Positions 1 through 10,632 of a stretch of 64,000 nt of DNA are shown piece after piece; within the stretch, counting starts at the first letter, position 1; each line of letters begins with the position of its first letter. This DNA is from Plotosus lineatus. Taxonomy: Eukaryota > Chordata > Actinopteri > Siluriformes > Plotosidae. The stretch spans positions 2,008,501-2,072,500 of the forward strand of contig CM045745.1 of assembly GCA_024760905.1 (NCBI GenBank), read 5' to 3'. The notes beneath the pieces were generated by a model, which did no database searches, was not told the origin of the DNA, and worked only from the letters and a program-made list of their open reading frames with translations. Both the position numbers and the translations under genes were made by a program.

Positions 1-36
1 CCAGACGGCTCCATCTCACCCTATCCTCTGTATCTT
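1..36 (-). mobile_element. RTE-like LINE family A, 3'-end fragment
   Basis: The first bases match, in reverse, the end of the family A open reading frame seen complete elsewhere (for example near 56340-56370 and 17040-17070). The window therefore opens inside an old LINE 3' end. It is too short to say more, and it is cut by a TG microsatellite. Confidence 0.5.
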
Positions 37-69
37 GTGTGTGTGTGTCTGTGTGTGTGTGTGTGCGTA
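37..69. repeat. (TG)n microsatellite
   Basis: Simple TG dinucleotide run with two interruptions, directly abutting the LINE fragment at the window edge. Confidence 0.9.
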
Positions 70-394
70 TTCAATACATATTGCTTTAAGTTTTCTGTCT
101 TGATGCTTTTGATGTCTTTCTTGGTCGACCAGCATGCTTGCCTTTAATAACCTGCTCATGTTGTTTGCACTTGGTTCAGATTTTAAACACTGCTGACTGT
201 GAACAACAATCATCTTTTGCAACATTGTATGATGTTCACCTTCTGTTTCAGGTGACATCGCTCTCGTATTGGAGCAATGATTCCTGTCAGTCCACTTGGT
301 GCAACAGCTCTCCAAGGTGTGATTATTCCTGTTTAACTGCAGACTAACATGCAGATCGAATCTTTTGCAGATGTTAATTTTGGGAATGGAAAAT

Positions 395-630
395 TTCAGG
401 GTGATTCCTAATTATTTCCCTAAACATTGAGTGATTCCATAATTTATTCCCCCCATTGGTGACTGACTATCACATCTTTTTCTTGATTTCTTTGAGCGTT
501 TCTTAAAGCCAGATAGTTGCCATTTTAAATGACTTTAGTTTTGTGTCATGTCTGCGATGTGCTTTAATTCCTGCAGAATTAAACAACTAAATGAACATCC
601 TCTGAAACTGGTGATTCCATAATTTTTGAA
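395..630. repeat. AT-rich dispersed repeat with a repeated GTGATTCCATAATTT phrase
   Basis: The phrase GTGATTCC(A/T)AATT occurs at 401, 431 and 611. The intervening sequence has the look of a transposon 3' end that I have met in fish DNA, but I cannot name the family. There is no coding potential in any frame that I would defend. Confidence 0.4.
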
Positions 631-790
631 CGTTCACGGAAGACTTGCGGAACAAAAGGAACGATCACGGAACATTTGTGAAAAGGATGGAACGTTTGCG
701 GAAGGACTGTTGGAAAATTTTTCCATGAACGTGCTTTAACGTGCTTTTGAACATGTTTAAAAGCACGTTCACAAAAGGTTTTGGCCTGAC
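627..790. repeat. Degenerate GAACG..GGAA minisatellite-like tract
   Basis: Units resembling GAACGTTCACGGAA recur with variation at 628, 650-665, 668 and 690. The tract ends in an imperfect inverted repeat around GAACGTGC and GCACGTTC (728-771). The open frame across it on the minus strand follows the repeat and is not a gene that I recognise. Confidence 0.5.
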
Positions 791-859
791 GAAAGAGGAG
801 AAATACCTTTGGAATCGTACGGAAGGACACGGAAGGAATAATAAAGTTATTATTATTAT

Positions 860-3480
860 TAGACCTGACCTACCTGGGCAAGCCTAATGCTCTCATGGTG
901 GTCCAGTTTCTTCAAAGGCAAGATATGGACTGATAGTGATTCTGGTCCTTGCCAGCCACCGACTAGGCCGGGTTACTTCAATGAGGATGGGTTTTGGCGG
1001 CTTCCGGTGATCTCCACCCCACCACCACCCCCACCCCCGGCCTGGCGCTGCCAGCAACTATTGCCACCAGATTAGATCATTACTCCTTCCCCCATACTGG
1101 TATGCAGCTTCAGTTCCATATGGCTTTGCTTGTTTTCTCTGCTGCTTCTCTGATTCTCCGCAGGGCTCCACTTCTCTCTCCTCCTCCTATTCCAATTGCC
1201 TTGAGAAAAACCGCCATGGAAGCAACTGGGAAACCACGGCAGTCAACCTCTACTGCCCAGACCTGGACCACCCAGTTATATTTCTTTTTCCCTCAATCTC
1301 CAGCGTTGGAAACGTTTCTTTTCAGCTCCCCTGAGATCTACACCCTCTCCTCACTTGGCACTGTCAGCTCGATCTTTTTGGTGCTATTTTAACAACAGCA
1401 GCACATCCGGTCTGAGGTTTGCCTCTGCCACTTTCTCTGGGACCTTGAGTTTCTGATCAAAGTCAACCAAGAGGTGCCAGTCTGCTGTCCCATCCAGATG
1501 GTTACCTTCTGATTGTTGGGTCTTTGCTTTGAGTTTTTCTCCGTGCTTCACAAAGGTTATCCCACCACTCTTCCTTGACCTTGGGGACACGTTGTTGTTT
1601 CTTCTTCTTTCTTCGACGCACGAAGCTATTTCTCTCAAGACGATCGTGGCCCCACTGGTATCTCCCTTGTGCTAACGCCACTCAGCATCCACTTATTATG
1701 TGAGAGTCCCCTTCTCTCCACATAAGTCGCACATTCCGTTTGTGCTGAACCAGGTCTTTTTATTCTGCGGTGTCGGTCGCAGGTCGTACACGGCCTTTAC
1801 TTGAAACTTGTTTTCTGGCATGTTGAACACATCTCTGTGGCTCAACTTGCTCTCCAGTCCCTCCCATCACATATGTGCCCCCTGCTTGATCAGGCCCATC
1901 ATTTTCACCTTTCTCCTGTCCTCTTCAGCCTTCCTCACTTTCTGCACCTCCATGGTTCTCCTTTCTTTCTTGTAACTGGTGCTGTAGTATCTTTTGGGAT
2001 TTAATCCCAAACCCTCTCGCCCCCTGTTGGGAATCCCAGTTATCTCTTCTTTCTTCAGTCTGGTTTTTGCCTCCCTTATGTTTTCTTGTGTGATGGATGG
2101 GGGAAGCCCCCATCCACTCCCACCCTTGCTCTTTTGACACATGGATCCACTGCTTCCTCCAATGTTGCCAGGAGTCTTGCCTTTGCAGCCTTTCCCTCTT
2201 CTGTTCGCTCAGTAAAAGCTTCCCTGATGTTGTGTTTCGGCAATCTGCTGACAGTGACCAGGGGAGCCCAAGACATTTTTTTAATTTCCCAGTGATTTTC
2301 CCCCGACATCTCACTCACTTCGGCCTCTGTCATCTGGCAGATATCAGTCTTGGGAGAAGACTCTTGACGTGGCTATATCAGTCTTGGGAGAAGCATATGT
2401 TGGACCATCCAGCTTCTTCAAGCGTCTCTTCACTTCTTCCAAGGTTTCTTTTGCTTGTTCGTTCAATGTCTTGTTGTAAATTTTCCCCAAGTCCTTCACA
2501 GGTTTTTCTGAAATGGAAGTTATGGGGTTTCCGTTGATGACTGGCTTGCTTTTGTTCACTTGGCCTTTGATTATTTGCAGACTTCTTGCATTTCTCTGGT
2601 CGCATTGCCAAGCCTGCCGACTCCAGCTTGTCTGCCAGATTCTTAAGAAAATACTTTGTCTGCACTCAGTTTTCCGTGGTAGTGACTGTGTCATCCATGA
2701 ACAGTCTGCGATTAGCTTGTTGCTGCCCTGATTCTATCTTTTGCCCTTTTGTTTCTTTCCTTGCTGACGCCACCAGCATTGTCATTGCTAAGGCAAATAA
2801 AATCACACTCAGTTTGCAACCAGTTATAATGCCTTTTTCCAGCTGCTGCCACTCTGTGGTGAATGTTTTTGTTGTGAAGCGTATCTTCACGTCTGAGAAG
2901 TATGACTCCATCAGCTTGCACACTTTCTCAGGAAAATGTGCTCTCTGGAGTGCTGTCATGATCAGCCTGTGTTTTGCCTCTCTAATGAGCTGTGACAGGA
3001 TGGTTGTGTGTTCCATGCACCCTGACACTTCTGGAACCCCCCTTTTCTGTACAGATGTGTCGATGCACTTGTTGACTATGGTGTATTTGGTCAGTCTCTG
3101 CTTTCATAGCAAAGTATAGCTTGCCTTCCACGTTTAACAGTGAAATATTTCTGAACCTTTTTACTTCTGTGGCTCCTTCTTCTTTGGGGATGAAAACTCC
3201 CTCTGCTTTCCTCCATGATACTGATACTGTTCTTTCTCCACATCCCCTTTAACCCCACAGGAGCCTTGCCACTACTGGACATCTCTTGTAGACAAGGTAG
3301 GGGACCCCATTTGGACCTGGAGCAGACTTGTTCCTTGCCTTTCATAGTCGGTTGCTGGGTTCTTTCCAAGTTGGCAAGCTGTTGTCATATTCCACCTGTG
3401 GTTGTTCCGACTCAAGGAGGCCCTCGGGGGTTCTTTCCTTGTTCTTGTCACCGTGTGCCTACCTCAGGTGATGTTCCACT
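860..3480 (-). mobile_element. Reverse-transcriptase element family D, copy 1 (broken)
   Basis: The minus strand carries, in several broken frames, a reverse-transcriptase-like protein. Around 3300-3030 lies a region preceding the RT core. At 3028-2666 is a stretch with EKVCKLMESYF and GIITGCKLSVILFA, followed by the palm box FMDDTVTT (FMDD in place of the usual FADD). Around 2500 is SEKPVKDLGK, a motif of the RT C-terminal side. At 2142-1380 are a basic linker and a C-terminal domain with WHLLVDF and LRPDVLLL. I see no apurinic endonuclease domain upstream. A second fragment of the family lies at 24.6-25.4 kb. I recognise this domain order from repeated RT proteins in fish and cnidarians but cannot assign a clade. 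Frameshifts and stops make it dead. Confidence 0.62.
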
Positions 3481-3854
3481 TCTTCTTTGCTGCTTTGTAA
3501 CCCCGCGAACCTAGGAGCCATTAAATTTCTGTCAAACTCATATGGTTGACTCAGGAAGGCATTGTGGTTATTTTTACAAACTTCTTTCGTCTCTGACTCA
3601 ATGTTTCTGCTCTTTTTGCAAGTCTTCGTTCCTTGATTTAGTTTTCTGGCAATTGCTTCACTGCTTCCCTTTCACTTTCCTCTACATTCCTGTTAATTTT
3701 GTTCATTTTGTTGATATCCTCTCTCTTAGTCTCTTCCATTTCTCTTGTTTTTTTGATGGTCTATTTGTTTGGGTTTTCTCCTTTCTGTTCTTTTTCTTCA
3801 CCCCAAATCGCTTCCGGCATAAAGTGTCGATGAGCATTGGATGACCTGCTGCCT
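3481..3854. other. Pyrimidine-rich stretch without recognisable gene
   Basis: The plus strand is CT-rich and the open frames there follow from that composition. It could be the 5' part of the family D element, but no motif supports this. Confidence 0.4.
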
Positions 3855-4800
3855 CCCCTTCCTGAATCGCCACCTTATCGTGATGGAAGGGTTTGCATGA
3901 CCTGATGATCCTCGGAGCTATTTTGTCGGGGGCATCATGCCCATGGCAGGGTCACCCAAGGCAAAAAGGTCCTGGGTGAAGGTCAAGATGAAGTGCGATT
4001 CAGAAGACCCCTCTGACACCTAAGAGATTTCAAAGAAAGCAGTCTCACTTGACTGGACGCGGGACACTGGAATTCTCTCCTGGAGCCAGGCCCAGAAGGG
4101 GGGATCGAAAGCGAGCGCGTGGTGGTCAGGCTTCTGCCCATGGAGCCTGGACAGGCCGAGCCCAAAAAAGGAGACATGGGTCCGCCCTCCCTTGGACCCA
4201 CCATCCGTGGGAGGAGTTTTTGGGGGTCGCGTGCAGTGTGAGTTGGGTGGCAGCCGAAGGCGTGAGTTCTGTCGGACGGATCCTCGGCTACTGACTCTGA
4301 CCCTCTGGACATGGAATGTACCCTCTCTGACGGGGGAAGGAGTGTGAGGTGGAGAGATACTGACTCGATAAAGTCGGGCTCAACTCAACGCATAAATTGG
4401 GCTCTGAAACCATCAATCTTATTCTATTCTGGAGTTGCTCATGGGAAGAGGCGGCAAGCAGGTGTGGGGATTCTTGTTGCCCCCGTCTTGGTGCCCAAAT
4501 GTTGAGGTTCTCCCCGGTTGAAGAAAGGGTAGCTTTCCTCCGTCTTCTGGTGGGGGGGCTCGTCTTGACTGTTATTCATGCTTATGCACCAAATGACAGT
4601 TCAGTGTCCCCACCCATTTTGGAGGATTTTGGGTGTGTGTTGGAAAACACTCCCTCGGAGACGCACTCATTGTCTTGGGAGACATCAATGCCTCTTTGGG
4701 CAACAATTGTGTTACCTGGAAGGGTGTGGTATGGCCTCACCAGTCTGAACCAGAATGGTGTTTCTGTTATGAGCATGGACATATTTGTGTGAATGTAAAT
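3855..4800 (+). mobile_element. RTE-like LINE family B, 5' part (truncated)
   Basis: This segment holds a leader and the start of the endonuclease domain of the same family seen at 40640-42830. The leader has a stretch resembling TTTTGTCGGGGGCATCATGC and GGAGCCAGGCCCAG. The coding part begins near 4311, and pieces such as SGVAHGKRRQAGVGILVAP and VIHAYAPNDSS match an exonuclease-endonuclease-phosphatase fold N-terminus. It is broken by frameshifts and stops abruptly near 4800 in AT-rich DNA, so everything from the mid-endonuclease onward is missing. The RTE-clade assignment is from memory of fish repeats and could be a related clade. Confidence 0.65.
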
Positions 4801-5555
4801 ATAAAAATACTTATATAATATATGTTTTCTGTATCTACACACTGGCGAGTCAGGGCTATTTATAGTTTCACACATAGATGCAATATGTTTAAGAACACAT
4901 TTACTTTAAAGGAGTAGTGGTGTGAGACTTGGTTGCACGTGTACTGGTGTTATTGTACAATGTTATGGATGTTGCCAAATCGCAGGGTGCGGCATCCGAG
5001 AGAAAACGGTGGAAAGGACTGGAGTTGCGCAATCCAACGGAGGGGAGGAGCAAAAAAGACATGTCCGGGCTTGCCTGGGCTTGTTCAAGCTTGTACCAGA
5101 GAGAAAACGACTTGTTGTGGGAAACGAGATTAAGGACCTGTTGCCGACTGGCTCGAGGCTTTTACAGTCTCCTCCAGGATTTCGGGTCTCTTCGTGTCTC
5201 TTCAGGCAGATCAACGACGGAGCCTCATCGCAGCAGATCACGAGAAAAGGGAAAGTCATCCAAGGCGGATCATAGAAGTCGCCATTCGGGACTTCATTGC
5301 CAAAGTCCATTCTCCATTTTTTTGATCTTTTGTGTCTTTCAACATGTGGGATGGCAAGCCTTTCCCCGCCAGCACATGTGCCATCTCTAAATTTACCCTG
5401 CAGGCGCTCGGTTAATTTGTATATGGTTTAGGTCGAAGTTGTATGTTATGAATTTTGTCTTGTTTTGTTCATAGTATTAAATTGGAGAGTTTATGTCATG
5501 GTCTCTTGTTGCTTTGCTGGTGTATTTCAGGAATGTCCGACCATGAAGAGACAAT
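4801..5555. other. No recognisable gene
   Basis: AT-rich at the left, then a 400-base GC-richer block (4980-5400) with overlapping open frames on both strands. None has a motif, signal peptide or family resemblance that I can name. Confidence 0.4.
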
Positions 5556-7990
5556 GAAGCCATGAGGGAGGGGCACAAACCAGGGTCTCTCCCTAACGCC
5601 GGTCCCAAGCCCGGATAAATGCAAAGGGTTGCGTCAGGAAGTCATCCGGCGGAAAAACAAATGCCAAATAAAACATGCGAGCCATATAAAAAAATCGGTC
5701 GAGGCTCGGGTTAACAAAGACTGCCATCAGTGCTGTGACCCAACAGGGTGCTGGTGGAAATACTGTCGGTCGAAGACGTCGACAAAGGAGAGAAGGGAGG
5801 AGTGTCCGTTGGCAGAGAGAGAAGAGGAAAGGCATGAGTCCAGGACTCGAAATGGGGACATTGAATGTTGGAACAATGACAGGAAAAGGGAGAGGGCTGG
5901 CTGACATGATGCAGAGGAGGAAGGTGGACATACTGTGTGTTCAGGAGACCAGGTGGAAAGGTCGCAGGACGAGAAGCTGTTTTTTTTTTTCTGGTGTGAA
6001 TGGTAAGAGAAATGAAGTAGGAGTCATCTTGAAGGAGGAGTTTGTCAGGAATGTTCTAGAAGTGAAAAGAGTGTCAGACAGAGTGATGAGTCTGAATTTA
6101 GAAATTGAAGGTGTGATGGTCAATGTTGTTAGTGCTTATGCCACACAGGCAGGATGTAAGCGAGAAGAGAAGGAGAGATTCTGGAGTTAGATGAAGTGAT
6201 GCAGAATACCCCCAGAGGTGAAAGAGTGGTCATTGGTGCAGACTTCAATGGACATGTTGGTGCAGGCAACAGAGGGGACGAGGAAGTGATGGGCATGTTT
6301 GGTATCCAGGACAGGAACACAGAAGGACAGATGTTGATCGATTTTGCAAAAAGGATGGAAATGGCTGTGTTGAATACTTTCTCCCAGAAGAGACAAGAGC
6401 ATGGGGTGACTAATAAAAGCAGAGGTCGGAGCACAGAGGTCGACTATGTCTTGTGTAGATTATGTAATTTGACGGAAGTCAGTGACTTCAAAGGAGTCCA
6501 TGTGTGAGAGTGTTGCCAAAGATGGTGGTGTGCAGGAAGATGCTGATGATGAGAACGGTGAAGAAGGCAAAGGTCGAGCAGAAGACAAAGTGGTGGAAGC
6601 TGAAAAAGGAGGAGTGTCGTGTTGTCTTCAAGAAGGAGTTGAAACAGGCTTTGGGTGGGAGGAAGTCCTTGCAGATGACTGGACAACTGTAGTTAATGTG
6701 ATTATGGAGACAGTCAGGAGAATACTTTCTGTGTCATGTGGAAGGAGAGGAGATAAGGAGACTTGGTGGTGGAATGAGGAAGTTCAGGAGGGTGTACAAA
6801 AGAAGAGGTGAGCTAAGAAGAAGTGGGACAGAAAAAGAACTGAAGAGAGTCAACAGGAGTACAGGGAAATGTCTTGACTGATGAAAGATGGGAAGATGGA
6901 AAGAGTACTTTGAAGAGCTGATGAATGAGGAAAATGAGAGAGAAAAAAAGAGTAGAAGCGGTAACGGTTCAGAACGAGGAAGTAGAAAAGATTAGTAAGG
7001 GTGAGGTGAGGAGGGCATTTAAGAGGATGTAGAATGGAAAGGCTCTAATGACATACCGATGGAGGTAGGGGTTTCCAGGAGAGGCCGCAGTCGATTTCCT
7101 GACAAGAACATTCAACAAGGTCCACAGAGTCGAGAGGATGTAGGAGGAATGGAGGAGAAGTGTGCTGGTGCCAATTTTTAAGAACAAGGGAGATGTGCAG
7201 AGTTGTGGCAACTACATAGGAATAAAGTTGATTAGCCATATACGATGAAGTTATGGGAAAGAACAGTGGAAGCAAGACGAAGGGAAGAGGTCAGCATTTG
7301 TAAACAACAGTTTGGTTTTATGCCAAGAAAGAGCACCACAGATGCAGTGTTTGCCTTGAGGATGTTAATAGAGAAGTGCAGAGAAGGTCAGAAGGAGCTG
7401 CATTGTGCCTTTGTGGATCTGGAGAAAGCATATGACAGGGTACCGAGAGAGGAACTGTGGTCTAGTATGAGAAAGTCTGGAGGGGCTGACAGCTGAGGGT
7501 CGACAATCATCTCCATGGACGATGATGTTTTCAGATGACATTGTGATCTGCAGTGAGAGCAGAGAACAAATGCAGGAAAATCGAGAGTGGTGGAGGTATA
7601 CCCTGGAAAAGAGGGAAATGAAGGTGAGCCTCAGTGAGACTGAACACATGTGTATGAATTTCATGGACCCAACAGGAGTAACGAGGATGGATAGGATCGG
7701 GAATGAGCACATCAGAGGGACAGCACACGTAAGACGTTTTGGAGACAAAGTCAGAGAGGCGAGATTGAGATGGTTTGGACATGTACAGAGGAGGGATAGT
7801 GAGTACATTAGTAGCAGGATGCTGAGATTGGAACTGCAAGGCAACGGGCCAACGAGCCATTTATGAATGTGATGAAGGAGGCCATGAAGGTCATTGGCAT
7901 AAGAGAAGATACAGAGGACAGGGTGAGATGGAGGCAGATGATTTGATGTGGTGACCCCGAAAAGGAAACAGCCGAAAGAAAAAGAAGAGA
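5556..7990 (+). mobile_element. RTE-like LINE family A, copy A1 (near full length, dead)
   Basis: The 5' leader (5556-5640) matches the other family A 5' ends at 46628 and 38400. An endonuclease-RT polyprotein follows in pieces. The endonuclease N-terminus is at 5735-6190 (LNVGTMTGKGR, VDILCVQETRWKG). The endonuclease core is at 6196-6480 (VVIGADFNGHVGAGNRGDEE, then STEVDYVLC). A tryptophan-rich linker is at 6504-6811. The RT starts at 7245-7496 ([33 protein letters not shown]). The RT palm then jumps, with a deletion, to FSDDIVICSESREQ at 7530, where serine replaces the alanine of FADD. The C-terminal domain (DKVREARLRWFGHVQRR) is at 7740-7800. The 3' end has the family tail GGTGACCCCGAAAAGGAAAC near 7950. 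Many frameshifts make it non-functional. Confidence 0.85.
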
Positions 7991-8018
7991 AAGAAGCTAT
8001 CTATATATTCTTTTATTC

Positions 8019-8310
8019 CTTTCAGCTTTTTCCCCTTTTCGGGAGTCGCTACAGCGAATTATCTGATTCGCACATGTGATTTGGCATAGGTTTTTATATA
8101 GGTTTTAGATTTGGCTGATTGCTTTGCAGCCGACTCTTGCAGCTGACTCAGCAATGGTTCGTTCACATTCCTCACCATAAAGACAGTGAAAGACATGACC
8201 CACCTTTGATCACCCAGTTCGCTGCACTGGGGGGACATTGACAACCTTGTTGGGACTCGAACCCCCAAGCCTTCGGATCAGCGATCCTTCGACCTTTCCA
8301 CTTTGACCTC
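8019..8310 (-). mobile_element. tRNA-derived SINE (SINE-A)
   Basis: Read on the minus strand, a tRNA-like head lies at about 8310-8236, including a B-box-like GGGTTCGAGTCCC (8248-8260). A conserved body follows (the reverse of a stretch with GACAGTGAAAGACATG). The tail at 8060-8019 resembles the 3' end of RTE-like family A. The same arrangement recurs at 45258-45557, 22805-23150 and 20347-20575. It is non-coding and would be transcribed by RNA polymerase III if active. It sits tail-to-tail with LINE copy A1, about 30 bases apart. Confidence 0.8.
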
Positions 8311-9840
8311 CATTGCCATAGAAATATATATGGCAGACAGACATGAGACACACTTCTTCTCCATGAAATCCTGCCCCCGAGTGTTCTGGAGACACCCACG
8401 GTCTCACCACTGGCAACAGCTGGACTTCGTGATCACTAGGAAATCCCTGCTGAACCGAGTGCTGGTCACACGCAGTTTCCACAGTGCTGCTGATTGTAAC
8501 ACTGACCATTCCCTGTTCGCCAGCAAGGCATGTCTCTGCGTCAACCGGGAACGCTCTGCTGAAGCCAGAAATGTCGCCCTCACGGACTGCCCCACTGACT
8601 GTGCAAGGTGGAACCGTATCCCCGAAGCTATTTGAGACCGCCACAGGCATCTTTGTGGAGAACGTGGGGAGGAGTGCCGACTGGTTTAAAGCAGGAGCAG
8701 CTGAGATGGAACCACCAAATCAGCAGTCTTAATCACTTACAAGAAGGAGCCCTCTGTGCGAACGCTTGCTTCACTGCATGCTGCACGAAATTATGCACAA
8801 AAGATAAGGTGCCAACAACTCCTGGCTTCACCTCTTCCAGGAAATACAGCTTCCTGCAGATGTTGAAAACGAGCACAAAATGTACGAAGGCATGAAGAAG
8901 GCTTTCGGATCAGTGCCATCAAGAGCGCCCCATTCAAATTAGCTGCAGGCTGAATCATCAAAACCGCAAAGAGAACCCCTCTTGAAACACCTCCACGAGC
9001 TCCTACTTTAGTGACGGGAGGAAAGGGCTGTTCTACAAGACATCACCCTGGACAAAAACAAGGGAGGGGCAGAGGAATTGCAACAACTATCATGGCATCT
9101 CACTCATTAGGCATAGTTGGTAAAAAGCCTTCGCCCGTGTCATCCTTCACAGGCTCCAACAACTTGCCAAGCTTGTGTCTTGAGAGGTGCAGGCTGGATT
9201 CAAGGTAGCCAGGTCAACTATATATTTGGTCTTCTCTGTGAGGCAGCGAAGTGCCGGGAGCAGAGACAACCCCTCGACTTGGCCTTCATTGACTTGACCA
9301 AGCTTTTGACTTGGTCAGCAGGGATGGACAGTTTGCCCTCCTCCAACGAACTTGATGTCCCCCCAATCTTTTGAGCATGATCAAGTAATTCCTATCGGAC
9401 ATGAATGGCATCGTCCAGCTTGATAAATCATCCTCAGAAAAGGTTCCGATCAAGAACGGTTGTGCCCTCACTCCAACTCTTTTTCTCCATGCTCCTGGCT
9501 GTGCCTTCCAGGATTCTGAAGATTGCGTCTTCCTCCATGCCAGGAGTGACGGAGGCCACTTTAACCTGGGACGCTTCGGAGCAAAAACCAAGGTTGCCGA
9601 TCATTCTCATCAAGGAGCTGTTCTTTGTTCAGAACGCTGGTCTTCTTGTCCACCCTGAGGAAGCGCTCCAGCATCTTATCAACTGCTTTGCTGGTGCCTG
9701 ATCTGAGTTTGGCCTCACCATCAGCCTTAAAAAGACCACGATCATGGGCCATGACTCCGTTTTTTTTTTTTTTTTTTTCAACATTAAATATCAACATTGG
9801 CAACCACACCCTTGGAAACAATAGACGCAGCCTGCCTTGG
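8311..9840 (+). mobile_element. RTE-like LINE family C, fragment 1
   Basis: Broken plus-strand reading frames carry an endonuclease-RT protein of a third family. An endonuclease C-terminal piece lies at about 8350-8550 (RVFWRHPRSHHWQQLDFVIT). An RT region lies at 9200-9320 (AKCREQRQPLDLAFIDLTK). An RT palm and post-palm region lies at 9440-9770 (GCALTPTLF, then a decayed FADD region near 9620). A poly-T run at 9761-9778 interrupts it. Many short frames and stops show that it is old. The clade is inferred from the ENDO-RT order and the IDLTK motif; I am less sure of the name than of the LINE nature. Confidence 0.6.
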
Positions 9841-9959
9841 GTCCCTGCCTTTTGCTTGCATACATGTGAGTTTATTTTATTTTATTTTTTATGAAAATAC
9901 CGCGATGTACCAAGTCCACAATGCTCAACTCGTGAAGTGGCAAGGGATGACTCTGGTGC

Positions 9960-10090
9960 AGTCTGAGCGTCAGACGTCACACGTCATAAGTCATTACGTT
10001 TCTGTAACAACTTGCGTTCACTTTCAACTTCCGTTCGGCTGTCCGGATCCAATTAAAAACGTAAGTTGGGCAGCATTTGTAGAAATATGT
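9960..10090. repeat. Dispersed repeat shared with the 1,058-bp tandem unit
   Basis: The phrases CGTAAGTTGGGCAGC and CCGTTCGGCTGTCCGGATCC correspond to CATAAGTTGGGGAGCGACTG and GGCCATCCGGAACC in the tandem array at 13.7, 14.75 and 15.8 kb. This is probably a terminal part of a non-autonomous element that is also embedded in that array. Confidence 0.5.
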
Positions 10091-10284
10091 ACATACATAT
10101 ATACACTCAGTCTGTAGTATGTAAAGAATGAATGCAGCATCATTTCGTCAGCGTATACTCAAAATTTGATTGGTTTCTTTTTCAGAAACGGGTGAACGTA
10201 AGTCGGGGTCAGACTGGACAGGTCGGAAGACGGTTTGGACCCAAGTTGGTCTGTCCATGTATGGACAGTACGAGTATGTACTGT

Positions 10285-10632
10285 ATACTGACACGCCTCA
10301 GAGCAAAGACCAAGGTGCAGAGTGTTCTCATCAGGGATCTGCTCTTTGCTGATGATTCTGGAATATTTGCCCACACCAAGGATCTCATCAACTGCTTTGT
10401 GGTGCCTGCTCTGAGTTTGGCCTCACCATCAGCCGAGATCATGTGCCAGAATGTCAGCAGTTAGATACAGTTACTGGTATCAACATCGATGACCACACTC
10501 TTGAGGTGGTGGAAAAGTTCACCGATCTTGGATCGATCATCTCCAGCAACCTCTCTCTCGACGCCGAACTGAACGCCCGTTACTGCAAGGCATCGACAGT
10601 GATGGCCCGTCAGACGAAGCGAGTCTGGGACT
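10285..10632 (+). mobile_element. RTE-like LINE family C, fragment 2
   Basis: A second piece of family C repeats the palm region found at 9585-9770. RLRAKTKVQSVLIRDLLF leads into the palm box FADDSG (10345-10362). A C-terminal part follows with NIDDHTLEVVEKFTDLGS (10480-10530). Because the palm region occurs in both fragments, this is either a partial duplication or two separate insertions. It joins the Dong-like element at about 10632. Confidence 0.65.

Noticed and set aside
4929..5390. 153-residue plus-strand frame as a gene
   Set aside because: Overlapping frames of similar length occur on both strands, with no motif or splice context, so I could not support it.
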